Assembly (NCBI RefSeq): GCF_019104745.1
Contig: NZ_JAHRWL010000002.1
Coordinates: forward strand, 124,001-188,000
Direction: 5' to 3'
DNA length: 64,000 nucleotides
Source of the DNA: Thalassococcus arenae
Lineage (GTDB): Bacteria; Pseudomonadota; Alphaproteobacteria; Rhodobacterales; Rhodobacteraceae
The notes below the pieces were generated by a model that saw nothing but the letters and a program-made list of their open reading frames with translations, was not told the origin of the DNA and ran no database searches. Positions 56,785 to 64,000 of the stretch are shown piece after piece (position 1 is the first letter of the stretch; each line of letters begins with the position of its first letter). The position numbers were made by a program, and so were the translations under genes.

Positions 56785-58382
56785 AACTGACCTCGCAGGC
56801 GCTGACCAACTCCGAGACCTTCCGCAGCAACCGCGATGCCCATCTCAAGGCGCTGGCCGAGATCGAGGCGGCGGCGGCCCTGGCCGCGGAAGGCGGCGGT
56901 CAAAAGGCGCGCGATCGGCACGTGGCGCGCGGCAAGATGCTGCCGCGCGACCGGGTGGCGAACCTGCTGGACCCGGGCTCGCCCTTTCTCGAAGTGGGCG
57001 CGACGGCGGCGCACGGGCTCTACGACGGCGCGGCGCCCTGCGCGGGCGTGATCGCCGGGGTGGGACGCGTGATGGGACGTCAGGTCATGGTGGTGTGCAA
57101 CGACGCCACGGTGAAGGGCGGCACCTATTACCCGATGACGGTCAAGAAACACCTGCGCGCCCAGGAGATCGCCGAGGAAAACCGGCTGCCTTGCCTCTAC
57201 CTGGTGGACAGCGGCGGCGCCAACCTGCCCAACCAGGACGAGGTCTTTCCCGACCGCGACCATTTCGGGCGCATCTTCTACAACCAGGCGCGGATGAGTG
57301 CTGCGGGCATCGCGCAGATCGCCGTGGTGATGGGCTCGTGCACCGCCGGGGGCGCCTATGTGCCGGCGATGTCGGACGTGTCGATCATCGTGCGCGAGCA
57401 GGGCACGATCTTTCTTGCCGGCCCGCCACTGGTCAAGGCTGCCACGGGCGAAGTGGTGACGGCAGAAGACCTGGGCGGCGGCGACGTGCACACGCGGCTG
57501 TCCGGCGTGGCCGATTACCTCGCCGAGGACGACGCCCACGCGCTGGCGCTGGCGCGGCGCGCGGTGGGGTCGCTGGGGGGCGGCGGGGTGAACCCCGCCC
57601 TACAGCCTGTCGAGGCGCCGCTTTATGACCCCGACGAATTGCTGGGTGTGGTGCCGGCCGACCTGCGCACGCCCTACGACATCCGCGAGGTGATCGCGCG
57701 GCTGGTGGACGGATCGTATTTCGACGAGTTCAAGGCGCGGTTCGGCGAAACCCTGGTCTGCGGCTTTGCCAAGCTGCACGGCATGGATTGCGGGATCGTC
57801 GCCAATAACGGCGTGCTGTTTTCGGAAAGCGCCCAGAAGGGCGCGCATTTCGTCGAGCTGTGTTCGCAGCGCCGCATCCCGCTGGTGTTCCTGCAGAACA
57901 TCACCGGCTTCATGGTGGGCCGGAAATACGAGAACGAAGGCATCGCCCGGCACGGCGCCAAGATGGTCACGGCGGTGGCGACCACCGCGGTGCCCAAGGT
58001 GACGATGCTGGTGGGCGGGTCGTTCGGCGCGGGCAATTACGGCATGGCAGGGCGCGCCTACCAGCCGCGGTTCCTGTGGACATGGCCCAACAGCCGCATC
58101 TCGGTCATGGGCGGCGAACAGGCGGCGGGCGTGCTGGCCACGGTGAAACGCGACGCCATCGAACGCGGCGGCGACACCTGGTCGGCCGAGGACGAGGCCG
58201 CGTTCAAGCGCCCCACCATCGAGATGTTCGAACGCCAGGCGCACCCGCTCTACGCCAGCGCCCGGCTTTGGGATGACGGCGTGATCGACCCGCGCAAATC
58301 CCGCGACGTCCTGGGACTGAGCCTGGCCGCGGCGTTGAACGCGCCGGTCGAAGAGACGCGGTTTGGCGTGTTCAGGATGTGA
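56781..58382 (+). CDS. liuB: 3-methylcrotonyl-CoA carboxylase, carboxyltransferase (beta) subunit
   Basis: Transfers CO2 from biotin to 3-methylcrotonyl-CoA to give 3-methylglutaconyl-CoA. It is 533 residues, normal for this subunit. Carboxyltransferase motifs are visible: [36 protein letters not shown], and in the C-terminal half [25 protein letters not shown] and [20 protein letters not shown]. The start overlaps the preceding synthetase by four bases. Between it and liuD lie an S repeat and an SDR gene, unlike the usual adjacent order. Confidence 0.95.
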   Translation: MKLTSQALTNSETFRSNRDAHLKALAEIEAAAALAAEGGGQKARDRHVARGKMLPRDRVANLLDPGSPFLEVGATAAHGLYDGAAPCAGVIAGVGRVMGRQVMVVCNDATVKGGTYYPMTVKKHLRAQEIAEENRLPCLYLVDSGGANLPNQDEVFPDRDHFGRIFYNQARMSAAGIAQIAVVMGSCTAGGAYVPAMSDVSIIVREQGTIFLAGPPLVKAATGEVVTAEDLGGGDVHTRLSGVADYLAEDDAHALALARRAVGSLGGGGVNPALQPVEAPLYDPDELLGVVPADLRTPYDIREVIARLVDGSYFDEFKARFGETLVCGFAKLHGMDCGIVANNGVLFSESAQKGAHFVELCSQRRIPLVFLQNITGFMVGRKYENEGIARHGAKMVTAVATTAVPKVTMLVGGSFGAGNYGMAGRAYQPRFLWTWPNSRISVMGGEQAAGVLATVKRDAIERGGDTWSAEDEAAFKRPTIEMFERQAHPLYASARLWDDGVIDPRKSRDVLGLSLAAALNAPVEETRFGVFRM

Positions 58383-58415
58383 TTTCGCCTTTCGGCGCGG
58401 GTGGGGCCGCCGGAA

Positions 58416-58440
58416 TGCGTATTTGGAAAAGAGAAGAAGG
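58416..58440 (+). repeat. S-family short interspersed repeat, copy 2
   Basis: GCGTATTTGGAAAAGAGAAG then AAGG, preceded by GTGGGGCCGCCGGAAT. It starts 34 bases after liuB. The 5' GTGGGGCCGNCGG part is shared with copy 3. Confidence 0.85.
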
Positions 58441-58449
58441 ACCAGGGCG

Positions 58450-58533
58450 ATGAGCGACGGAAACCGGATATCCACCGTGCAGGGACGCGCGCGGGCCGGC
58501 TGTCGCCGGTGCGGCGCGGGAGGCTGCCGGTGA
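58450..58533 (+). CDS. Possible 27-residue leader peptide before the SDR gene
   Basis: A mini-frame starts at ATG 58450 with SD-like GACCAGGGCG and ends in a TGA that overlaps the SDR GTG start (GTGA). The peptide is Arg/Gly-rich with CRRCGAGGC near its end. The overlap would couple the SDR to it. It may be chance. Confidence 0.3.
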   Translation: MSDGNRISTVQGRARAGCRRCGAGGCR

Positions 58534-59321
58534 CGCGGTTCGAGGCGGTGGTGCAACCGGGTGGCGTTGCCGTGGTGACCGGCGCGGCGCTTGGCATCGG
58601 GCGGGCGCTGGCGCGCGACCTGGCGGCGCGTGGAATGCGCGTCGTGATGGTGGACAGCGATGCAGCGGCATTGGCCGAGGCGGCGGATGACGGCGCGGTG
58701 GCGCGTGTCGTCGACGTGGCGGACAGGGACGCCATGCAGGCGCTGTCCTCCGAAGCCGCCGCGATGGGGCCGGTGCGGCTTGTGGTCAACAACGCGGTGA
58801 CGCGGGTGGGGCGGGGATTTGACGCGCCGCTGGCGGATTGGCGCCGGGCAGTGGACGTGAACCTGTTCGGCGTGATCCACGGCGTGCGGGCGTTTCTGCC
58901 GGTGATGGCCGGGCCCGGGATGATCGTCAATGTGGGTTCCAAGCAGGGCATCACCAATCCGCCGGGACACCGGGTCTACAACCTGACCAAGGCAGCGGTG
59001 AAATCCTTTACCGAGGGGTTGGAACACGACTTGCGCGGTCAGGGTGGAGCGATTTCGGCGCATCTCTTGATCCCCGGCTGGACCACCACGGGCCGGGCCG
59101 CGCACAAACCCGGCGCCTGGCAGCCGGAGCAGGTGGTCGAACGGCTGATCCAGGGTTTGACGCGCGGCGATTTCTACATCCTGTGCCCGGATGGCGAGGT
59201 GACCGAAGCGATGGACCGCGCGCGAATCCTCTGGGCCGCCGGGGATATCACCGAAAACCGACCGGCGCTGTCGCGCTGGCACGATGACTGGAAAGACGTG
59301 GCCGCCAAGGCCTGTTCGTAG
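58530..59321 (+). CDS. Short-chain dehydrogenase/reductase
   Basis: A 263-residue NAD(P)-dependent SDR. The cofactor motif is TGAALGIGRAL (18-28); Asp in VVMVDSDAAAL favours NAD. NNAV replaces the usual NNAG. Catalytic residues are Ser in IVNVGSKQG and the YNLTK pair. The substrate is unknown; the location within the liu operon suggests an acyl-CoA or alcohol related to branched-chain metabolism. GTG 58530 is chosen for its SD (GGGAGG); the frame opens earlier inside the S repeat. Confidence 0.85.
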   Translation: MTRFEAVVQPGGVAVVTGAALGIGRALARDLAARGMRVVMVDSDAAALAEAADDGAVARVVDVADRDAMQALSSEAAAMGPVRLVVNNAVTRVGRGFDAPLADWRRAVDVNLFGVIHGVRAFLPVMAGPGMIVNVGSKQGITNPPGHRVYNLTKAAVKSFTEGLEHDLRGQGGAISAHLLIPGWTTTGRAAHKPGAWQPEQVVERLIQGLTRGDFYILCPDGEVTEAMDRARILWAAGDITENRPALSRWHDDWKDVAAKACS

Positions 59322-59330
59322 GGAAGAGCG

Positions 59331-61274
59331 ATGTTCGACACGATCCTGATCGCCAATCGCGGGGAAATCGCCTGCCGGGTCATGCGCACGGCGCGGGCGA
59401 TGGGCTTGCGCTGCGTGGCGGTGCATTCCGATGCCGATGCCGGCGCGCTGCATGTCGAGATGGCGGATGTCGCCGTGAATATCGGCGGTGCGGCGCCGGC
59501 CGACAGCTATCTGCGTGGCGACCGGATCATCGAGGCGGCGCTGGCGACCGGCGCGCAGGCGATCCATCCCGGCTATGGCTTTTTGTCGGAAAACCCCGAT
59601 TTCGTGCAGGCGGTCGAGGCGGCGGGGCTGCGTTTTGTCGGCCCGTCCGCCAAGGCGATCCGCGCGATGGGGCTCAAGGACGCCGCCAAGCGGCTGATGC
59701 AGGAGGCCGGGGTGCCGGTGGTGCCGGGTTACCTGGGCGAGGACCAGGAACCCGGCCACCTCGAGGTCGAGGCGCACCGCATCGGCTATCCGGTGCTGGT
59801 CAAGGCGGTGGCGGGCGGTGGCGGCAAGGGCATGCGGCTGGTCGAGAAGCCGGCCGATTTCATCGACGCGCTGGAACGGGCCAAGGCCGAGGCGCGCACC
59901 GCCTTCGGCAACGATGCGGTGCTGATCGAGAAATACATCCAGCGGCCGCGTCATATCGAAGTGCAGGTCTTTGGCGACGGCGAGCGGGCGGTGCATCTGT
60001 TCGAACGCGATTGTTCGCTGCAGCGCCGCCACCAGAAGGTGATCGAGGAGGCGCCCGCGCCGGGCATGACCGAAGCCGTGCGTGCCGCGATGGGCGCTGC
60101 GGCCGTTCGCGCCGCCGAGGCGATCGGCTACAAGGGCGCGGGTACGGTGGAGTTTATTGTCGACGGCTCGGACGGGCTGCGCGAGGACGGGTTCTGGTTC
60201 ATGGAGATGAACACCCGGTTGCAGGTCGAGCATCCGGTGACCGAGGCGATCACCAGTATCGACCTGGTGGAATGGCAGATCCGCGTCGCCGCCGGCGAAC
60301 CCTTGCCGGCGCGGCAAGAGGACCTGGCGATCACCGGCCATGCCTTCGAGGCGCGGCTTTATGCCGAGGACGTGCCGGCGGGGTTCCTGCCCGCGACGGG
60401 CCGGCTGGCGCATCTGGCCTTTCCGCCGGGCGTGCGCGCCGATAGCGGGGTGCGCACGGGCGACAGTATCAGCCCGTATTACGACCCGATGATCGCCAAG
60501 ATCGTCACCCATGGCGCTTCGCGCGGGGCGGCCTTGCGACAGCTGGCGCGCGGGTTGGCCGAGACGCAGGTGGCGGGCACGGTGACGAACCTGGCGTTCC
60601 TGCGGGCATTGGCCGAGCATGACGGCTTCGGACGCGGCGAGGTCGATACCGGGCTGATCGCGCGGGATCTGGATGCGCTGGTGGCGCGGCCGCCCCTGTC
60701 GGCTGCGGCCATCGCCGCAGCGGCCCTGATGGTTTCGGAGAATGGCTGGAAAAACGGTGGGTTGCGCGGGTTTTCCCTGCGGCGCCCCTTGCGGCATCGG
60801 GTCGGGTTGGCACTGGATGGCGAGGCTTTGGACTGCACGCTGGTCTTCGACGGCCCCGACACCGTCACGGTCGAGACACCGCTGGGTGCGGTCGCTGCGA
60901 AGCGATGGGGCGATGTCTGGCGGCTGGACGGACAGCCGGCGCCGGCGGTCCATGTCGGCGATGGCCGGGCCACGGTGTTCGACGGGGTGGGCCGGGTGTT
61001 CGACATCCCCGACCCCTTGGCGCGCGGCGGGGCCGAGGCCGGCGCGGCCGCCGGGCTGACACTGGCGCCGATGCCGGGGCGGGTCGTGTCGGTGCATGTC
61101 CGCATGGGCCAGAAGGTGATTGCGGGCGACCGGCTGGCGGTGCTCGAGGCGATGAAGATGGAGCACACGCTGGTGGCCAGCCGCGACGGCACGGTGGCCG
61201 AGGTATTGGCCTCCGCGGGCGACCAGGTCGAGGCCGGCGCGGCGCTGATCCGGCTGGAGGAGGAGGAGACATGA
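59331..61274 (+). CDS. liuD: 3-methylcrotonyl-CoA carboxylase, biotin-containing (alpha) subunit
   Basis: ATP-dependent carboxylation of its own biotin for the liuB subunit. It is 647 residues. The biotin carboxylase domain (1-450) starts MFDTILIANRGEIACRVMRTA and has AVAGGGGKGMRLV and MEMNTRLQVEHPVTEAIT. A BT linker domain follows, and the biotinyl domain carries biotin on K609 in EAMKMEHTLVA. Domain order is that of methylcrotonyl-/propionyl-type alpha subunits; pairing with liuB favours the former. The stop overlaps the GST-like gene by four bases. Confidence 0.95.
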   Translation: MFDTILIANRGEIACRVMRTARAMGLRCVAVHSDADAGALHVEMADVAVNIGGAAPADSYLRGDRIIEAALATGAQAIHPGYGFLSENPDFVQAVEAAGLRFVGPSAKAIRAMGLKDAAKRLMQEAGVPVVPGYLGEDQEPGHLEVEAHRIGYPVLVKAVAGGGGKGMRLVEKPADFIDALERAKAEARTAFGNDAVLIEKYIQRPRHIEVQVFGDGERAVHLFERDCSLQRRHQKVIEEAPAPGMTEAVRAAMGAAAVRAAEAIGYKGAGTVEFIVDGSDGLREDGFWFMEMNTRLQVEHPVTEAITSIDLVEWQIRVAAGEPLPARQEDLAITGHAFEARLYAEDVPAGFLPATGRLAHLAFPPGVRADSGVRTGDSISPYYDPMIAKIVTHGASRGAALRQLARGLAETQVAGTVTNLAFLRALAEHDGFGRGEVDTGLIARDLDALVARPPLSAAAIAAAALMVSENGWKNGGLRGFSLRRPLRHRVGLALDGEALDCTLVFDGPDTVTVETPLGAVAAKRWGDVWRLDGQPAPAVHVGDGRATVFDGVGRVFDIPDPLARGGAEAGAAAGLTLAPMPGRVVSVHVRMGQKVIAGDRLAVLEAMKMEHTLVASRDGTVAEVLASAGDQVEAGAALIRLEEEET

Positions 61275-61933
61275 GTGAGATCACCTTGCACCACGTGCCG
61301 TTTTCACGGTCGTTCCGGGTGTTGTGGCTGCTCGAGGAGATGGGGCTGGACTGCGGCATCGTGGAATACGACATCGCCTCGGGCATGATGAGAAAAGGCG
61401 ATTTTCCCCTGAAATCTCCGGCGGTTCGCGTGCCCGCGCTCGAGATCGACGGGCGCACGCTGTTCGAGAGCGGGGCGATCGTGGAATACCTGTGCGAAAC
61501 GCATGGGCCGGAATTCGGGCGCGCCCCGGGGCATCCCGAGCGGGCGGATTTCCTGCAGTGGATCCATTATGCCGAGACGATGGGGTCGCTGCTGGAACAG
61601 TTGAACCTCAACATGGTCTTCCTGCGCCCGCCCGCGAAACCCAGTCCGGTGGTGGTCAAGCTGAACGTGGTGCGGCTGGCGCAGACGCTGAAGGGGATGG
61701 AGGCGCGGATGGGCGACCATGACTGGCTGCTGGCTGGCGGTTTTTCGGGCGCCGACGTGATGATGGGTTTCAACCTCTTCGCCGCGCCGTTCTACGTGAA
61801 AATGGAGCAATTCCAGGGGCTTGAGGCCTATCGTGCCCGCATCGAGGCGCGGCCGGCCTATCAGCGCGCCCGGGCGCGGGATGGCGAGCAGAAATTCTAC
61901 ACGCAGGATTTCTATCCGGTGCCCGAGGTCTGA
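61271..61933 (+). CDS. Glutathione S-transferase-like protein
   Basis: A 220-residue GST-fold protein. The thioredoxin-like N-terminal domain has HHVPFSRSFRVLWLLEEMGL with Ser residues in the position of the catalytic Ser of theta/zeta-like classes, SPAVRVPALEIDGRTLFESGAI binding glutathione, and a helical C-terminal domain (GDHDWLLAGGFSGADVMMGF). Role in the liu operon is unknown; it may detoxify or isomerise a CoA-pathway electrophile. Overlaps liuD by four bases. Confidence 0.85.
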   Translation: MSEITLHHVPFSRSFRVLWLLEEMGLDCGIVEYDIASGMMRKGDFPLKSPAVRVPALEIDGRTLFESGAIVEYLCETHGPEFGRAPGHPERADFLQWIHYAETMGSLLEQLNLNMVFLRPPAKPSPVVVKLNVVRLAQTLKGMEARMGDHDWLLAGGFSGADVMMGFNLFAAPFYVKMEQFQGLEAYRARIEARPAYQRARARDGEQKFYTQDFYPVPEV

Positions 61934-61970
61934 CATCGCGCGCCGCGCGGCGGCTTGGACGGTGGGGCCG

Positions 61971-61994
61971 GCGTATTTGGAAAAGAGAAGAAGC
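61971..61994 (+). repeat. S-family short interspersed repeat, copy 3
   Basis: GCGTATTTGGAAAAGAGAAG then AAGCAGGGG, preceded by GGTGGGGCCG. It ends 15 bases before the HMG-CoA lyase start. Directly upstream is CGCGCCGCGCGGCG, a small palindrome. Confidence 0.85.
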
Positions 61995-62008
61995 AGGGGT
62001 GAGGCGGA

Positions 62009-62866
62009 ATGGCCGAGCGTGTCGAGATCTTTGAAGTGGGGCCGCGAGACGGCTTGCAGAACGAGCCGCAACCCATTGCGACAAAAGACAAGATCGCGCT
62101 GGTCGATTGCCTGTCCGGGGCCGGTTTCCGGCGCATCGAATGCGCATCCTTCGTCAGCCCGAAATGGGTGCCGCAAATGGCCGACAGCGCCGCGGTGCTG
62201 GCGGGGATCGCGCGCGTGCCCGGCGTGTCCTACGCGGCGCTGACGCCGAACCTGCGCGGGCTGGAGGCGGCCCTGGCGGCCGGAGCGGACGAGGTGGCGA
62301 TTTTCGGATCGGCGTCGGAGGGGTTTTCCAAGGCCAATATCAATGCGAACATCGCTGAAAGTCTTGAGCGTTTTCAACCGGTTGCCGATATGGCGCGCGA
62401 GGCCGGCCTGCCGGTGCGCGGCTATGTATCCTGCGTGGTGGAATGCCCCTATGACGGGGCGGTGGCGCCGGCCGCGGTGGCGCGGGTTGTGGCGGCCTTG
62501 CGCGACATGGGTTGCTACGAGGTGTCGCTGGGCGACACGATCGGGCGTGGCGTGCCGGCGGCGGTGGACGCCATGTTGGAGGCGGTTCTTCAAGAGATTC
62601 CAGTGGCTTGCCTGGCGGGGCATTTCCACGATACCGGCGGGCGGGCGCTGGAGAATGTCGATGTCGCGCTGGCGCGCGGGCTGCGGGTGTTCGATGCCGC
62701 GGTCGGCGGGCTGGGGGGCTGCCCCTATGCGCCGGGCGCGGCCGGGAACGTGGCGACTGAGGCGCTGCATGATCACCTGATTTCAAGGGGTTACGAGACG
62801 GGACTGGACCGTTCCGTGCTGGTGCGGGCGGCCGAGATGGCGCGGGGGATGCGGGGACATGGCTGA
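62009..62866 (+). CDS. mvaB: Hydroxymethylglutaryl-CoA lyase
   Basis: Cleaves 3-hydroxy-3-methylglutaryl-CoA to acetoacetate and acetyl-CoA, the last step of leucine breakdown. It is 285 residues. The TIM-barrel enzyme begins VEIFEVGPRDGLQNEP (5-20); VSLGDTIGRG, GHFHDTGGRALENV and the lyase signature GLGGCPYAPGAAGNVATE with the catalytic Cys are present. GTGAGGCGGA before ATG 62009 gives the SD. Overlaps liuC by eight bases. Confidence 0.95.
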   Translation: MAERVEIFEVGPRDGLQNEPQPIATKDKIALVDCLSGAGFRRIECASFVSPKWVPQMADSAAVLAGIARVPGVSYAALTPNLRGLEAALAAGADEVAIFGSASEGFSKANINANIAESLERFQPVADMAREAGLPVRGYVSCVVECPYDGAVAPAAVARVVAALRDMGCYEVSLGDTIGRGVPAAVDAMLEAVLQEIPVACLAGHFHDTGGRALENVDVALARGLRVFDAAVGGLGGCPYAPGAAGNVATEALHDHLISRGYETGLDRSVLVRAAEMARGMRGHG

Positions 62867-63638
62867 GATGATCCGGGTGGATGTGGACGGGCGCGGGGTG
62901 GCCACGCTGTGGCTGGCGCGGGCCGACAAGCACAACGCCTTGTCGGCGCAGATGTTGGGGGAGTTGGAGCAAGCGGCACAGGATATTGCGGCGGATGACG
63001 CGGTTCGGGTGGTGGTGCTGGCGGCGGAGGGCAAGACCTTTTGCGCCGGGGGCGACCTGGCCTGGATGCGCGACCAGTTCGAGATGGATGCGGCCACGCG
63101 GCGGGTGGAATCGGCGCGGATCGCCACCGCCCTGGGCGCGCTTTACGCGTTGCCGCAACCGCTGATCGGGCGAGTGCAGGGCAACGCGTTCGGCGGCGGG
63201 GTCGGGCTGGCTTCGGTCTGTGACGTGACCATCGGGGCGGACCATGTGACGATGGGGTTGACCGAGACGAAACTGGGCCTGATCCCGGCCAATATCGGGC
63301 CTTACGTGGTGGCCCGGATGGGGGCGGTGAACGCAGCGCAAGTCTTTATGAACGCACGGCTTTTCAAGGCCGATGAGGCGGTGCGCCTGGGGCTGTTGAG
63401 CCGCGTCGTGCCGGCGGGTGATCTGGACGCGGGCGTAGAGGCGGAAGTGGCGCCCTACCTGGCCTGCGCGCCCGGCGCGGTGCGCGAGGCCAAGGCGCTG
63501 CTGCGGGCCTTGTCGGGGGGGATTTCGCCGGCGCAGGTGGATCACGCCATCGACGCGCTGGCTGCGCGGTGGGAAAGCGCCGAGGCGCGCGCGGGGATCG
63601 CGGCGTTCTTCGACAAGCGGGCGGCGCCGTGGGCGTGA
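62859..63638 (+). CDS. liuC: Methylglutaconyl-CoA hydratase (enoyl-CoA hydratase family)
   Basis: Adds water to 3-methylglutaconyl-CoA to give HMG-CoA. It is 259 residues of the crotonase fold: VATLWLARADKHNALSAQM, GKTFCAGGDLAWMRD (oxyanion hole), GNAFGGGVGLASVCDVTIG, and TETKLGLIPANIGPYVVARM with the catalytic Glu. The specific substrate is assigned from its neighbours, since sequence alone gives only the family. It is the last gene of the operon. Confidence 0.9.
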   Translation: MAEMIRVDVDGRGVATLWLARADKHNALSAQMLGELEQAAQDIAADDAVRVVVLAAEGKTFCAGGDLAWMRDQFEMDAATRRVESARIATALGALYALPQPLIGRVQGNAFGGGVGLASVCDVTIGADHVTMGLTETKLGLIPANIGPYVVARMGAVNAAQVFMNARLFKADEAVRLGLLSRVVPAGDLDAGVEAEVAPYLACAPGAVREAKALLRALSGGISPAQVDHAIDALAARWESAEARAGIAAFFDKRAAPWA

Positions 63639-64000
63639 GGGTTTGGCCTTAGCAGCAAGGGAATAAGGGCCAGTCGGGCGGCGTGCGGGGCGTTAACCGG
63701 GTGTGATGCGGCGAGTCGGCGCCAGCGATCCGTCCTGTTTGCCGCGAATTCGGGACGGATTGGTGGGGCGGGTCGCGGGCCGGTTCGGGGCCGTTGCCAA
63801 GCAATCCGTCCGATTCCGGCCGGTTTCGGGGCGGATTGGTGGGGGCGGATGCGAGGGCCGGGCTTTGAGGCCGGAAAGGGCGGTCACGTTGATGTGAAAG
63901 CGCGAAAAAAACCGTCGGAACGCGTTTCTTGCGCTGGCGGGTCTGCGGGACGAAGGGGACATTCATCGTCACCGTGACAAGCCGCGCGTTGCCGGGCCGC
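63639..64000. other. Intergenic end of the window, no supported gene
   Basis: 362 bases with GC-rich repeated hairpins in the middle (listed next). Frames on either strand reach the right edge but have low-complexity Pro/Arg-rich translations and no SD. I see no tRNA or promoter pair I would defend. Confidence 0.55.
63728..63861 (+). repeat. Tandem duplication of a hairpin unit, period 76
   Basis: Two copies begin ATCCGTCC at 63728 and 63804, each continuing to TTCGGG(A/G)CGGATTGGTGGGG and a GGGCCGG end. In each, the ATCCGTCC arm pairs with GGACGGAT (copy 1, perfect) or GGGCGGAT (copy 2, one G-T pair) across about 17 bases. It lies 90 bases after liuC. Confidence 0.75.

Noticed and set aside
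57600-61166. Very long (1188-codon) minus-strand open frame antisense to liuB, the SDR and liuD
   Set aside because: Translation is His/Arg/Gly-rich low complexity, and the plus strand holds well-recognised enzymes over the same bases. High GC makes such long shadows common.
63649-63972. 107-codon minus-strand frame at the right end
   Set aside because: Pro/Arg-rich and built from the repeated hairpins; no SD, no family. It could be the end of a gene beyond the window, but nothing supports that.

Overview
The window is high-GC, densely packed chromosomal DNA of an alphaproteobacterium, most likely of the Rhodobacteraceae/Roseobacter group. This rests on gene order and protein type: a short prolyl-tRNA synthetase without the editing insert, a division/cell-wall (dcw) cluster with a DUF2484 gene between murC and murB, a DUF2937 protein, and a long FtsZ ending in a typical alphaproteobacterial tail. 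I see no rRNA, tRNA, CRISPR array, transposase, integrase or prophage gene. Much of the gene content is core metabolism, so the novelty lies in details rather than in an obvious accessory island.

Region 1 (1-2227): the 5' part of an unrecognised gene leaving the left edge, then proS and a DUF2937 gene. Region 2 (2214-10058, minus strand): a tightly overlapping nine-gene cobalamin uptake operon read from a cobalamin riboswitch: btuB receptor, btuF, btuC, btuD, a second BtuF-like protein without a signal peptide, exbB, two exbD genes and tonB. The operon therefore encodes its own energising motor. One of its two ExbD proteins has Asn in place of the membrane Asp that carries protons in this family.

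Region 3 (about 10059-39114, plus strand): a long leader with possible MraZ sites and a strong hairpin, then mraZ-rsmH-ftsL-ftsI-murE-murF-mraY-(BciB/HCAR-like flavo-iron-sulfur protein)-murD-[ldh and a HI0933-family flavoprotein on the other strand]-ftsW-murG-murC-(APC permease)-(DUF2484)-murB-ddl-ftsQ-ftsA-ftsZ-lpxC-bamD-recN. Together these make UDP-MurNAc-pentapeptide, lipid I and II, the septal transpeptidase/SEDS pair and the Z-ring, followed by lipid A synthesis, outer-membrane assembly and recombination repair.

Region 4 (39131-53793): housekeeping genes in small units: pgk, a cytoplasmic and a periplasmic cyclophilin in tandem, a DUF3179 exported protein, a GNAT/BioF2-like protein, tyrS, anmK, moaA, a lipoprotein, an AlkD-like protein with glmS and glmU, a HAD phosphatase and a DegT-family aminotransferase. 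anmK, glmS and glmU feed the same amino-sugar pool as the dcw enzymes.

Region 5 (53825-63638, plus strand): a leucine/isovalerate catabolic operon with a clear promoter and a palindrome overlapping the start region: liuA, a small membrane protein, an acyl-CoA synthetase, liuB, an SDR, liuD, a GST-like protein, HMG-CoA lyase and liuC. It covers isovaleryl-CoA to acetoacetate plus acetyl-CoA. The last 362 bases hold a tandemly duplicated hairpin and no convincing gene. Two families of short interspersed repeats (R, palindrome plus CTCCCCGGR core; S, a GCGTATTTGGAAAAGAGAAG core) are scattered between genes.
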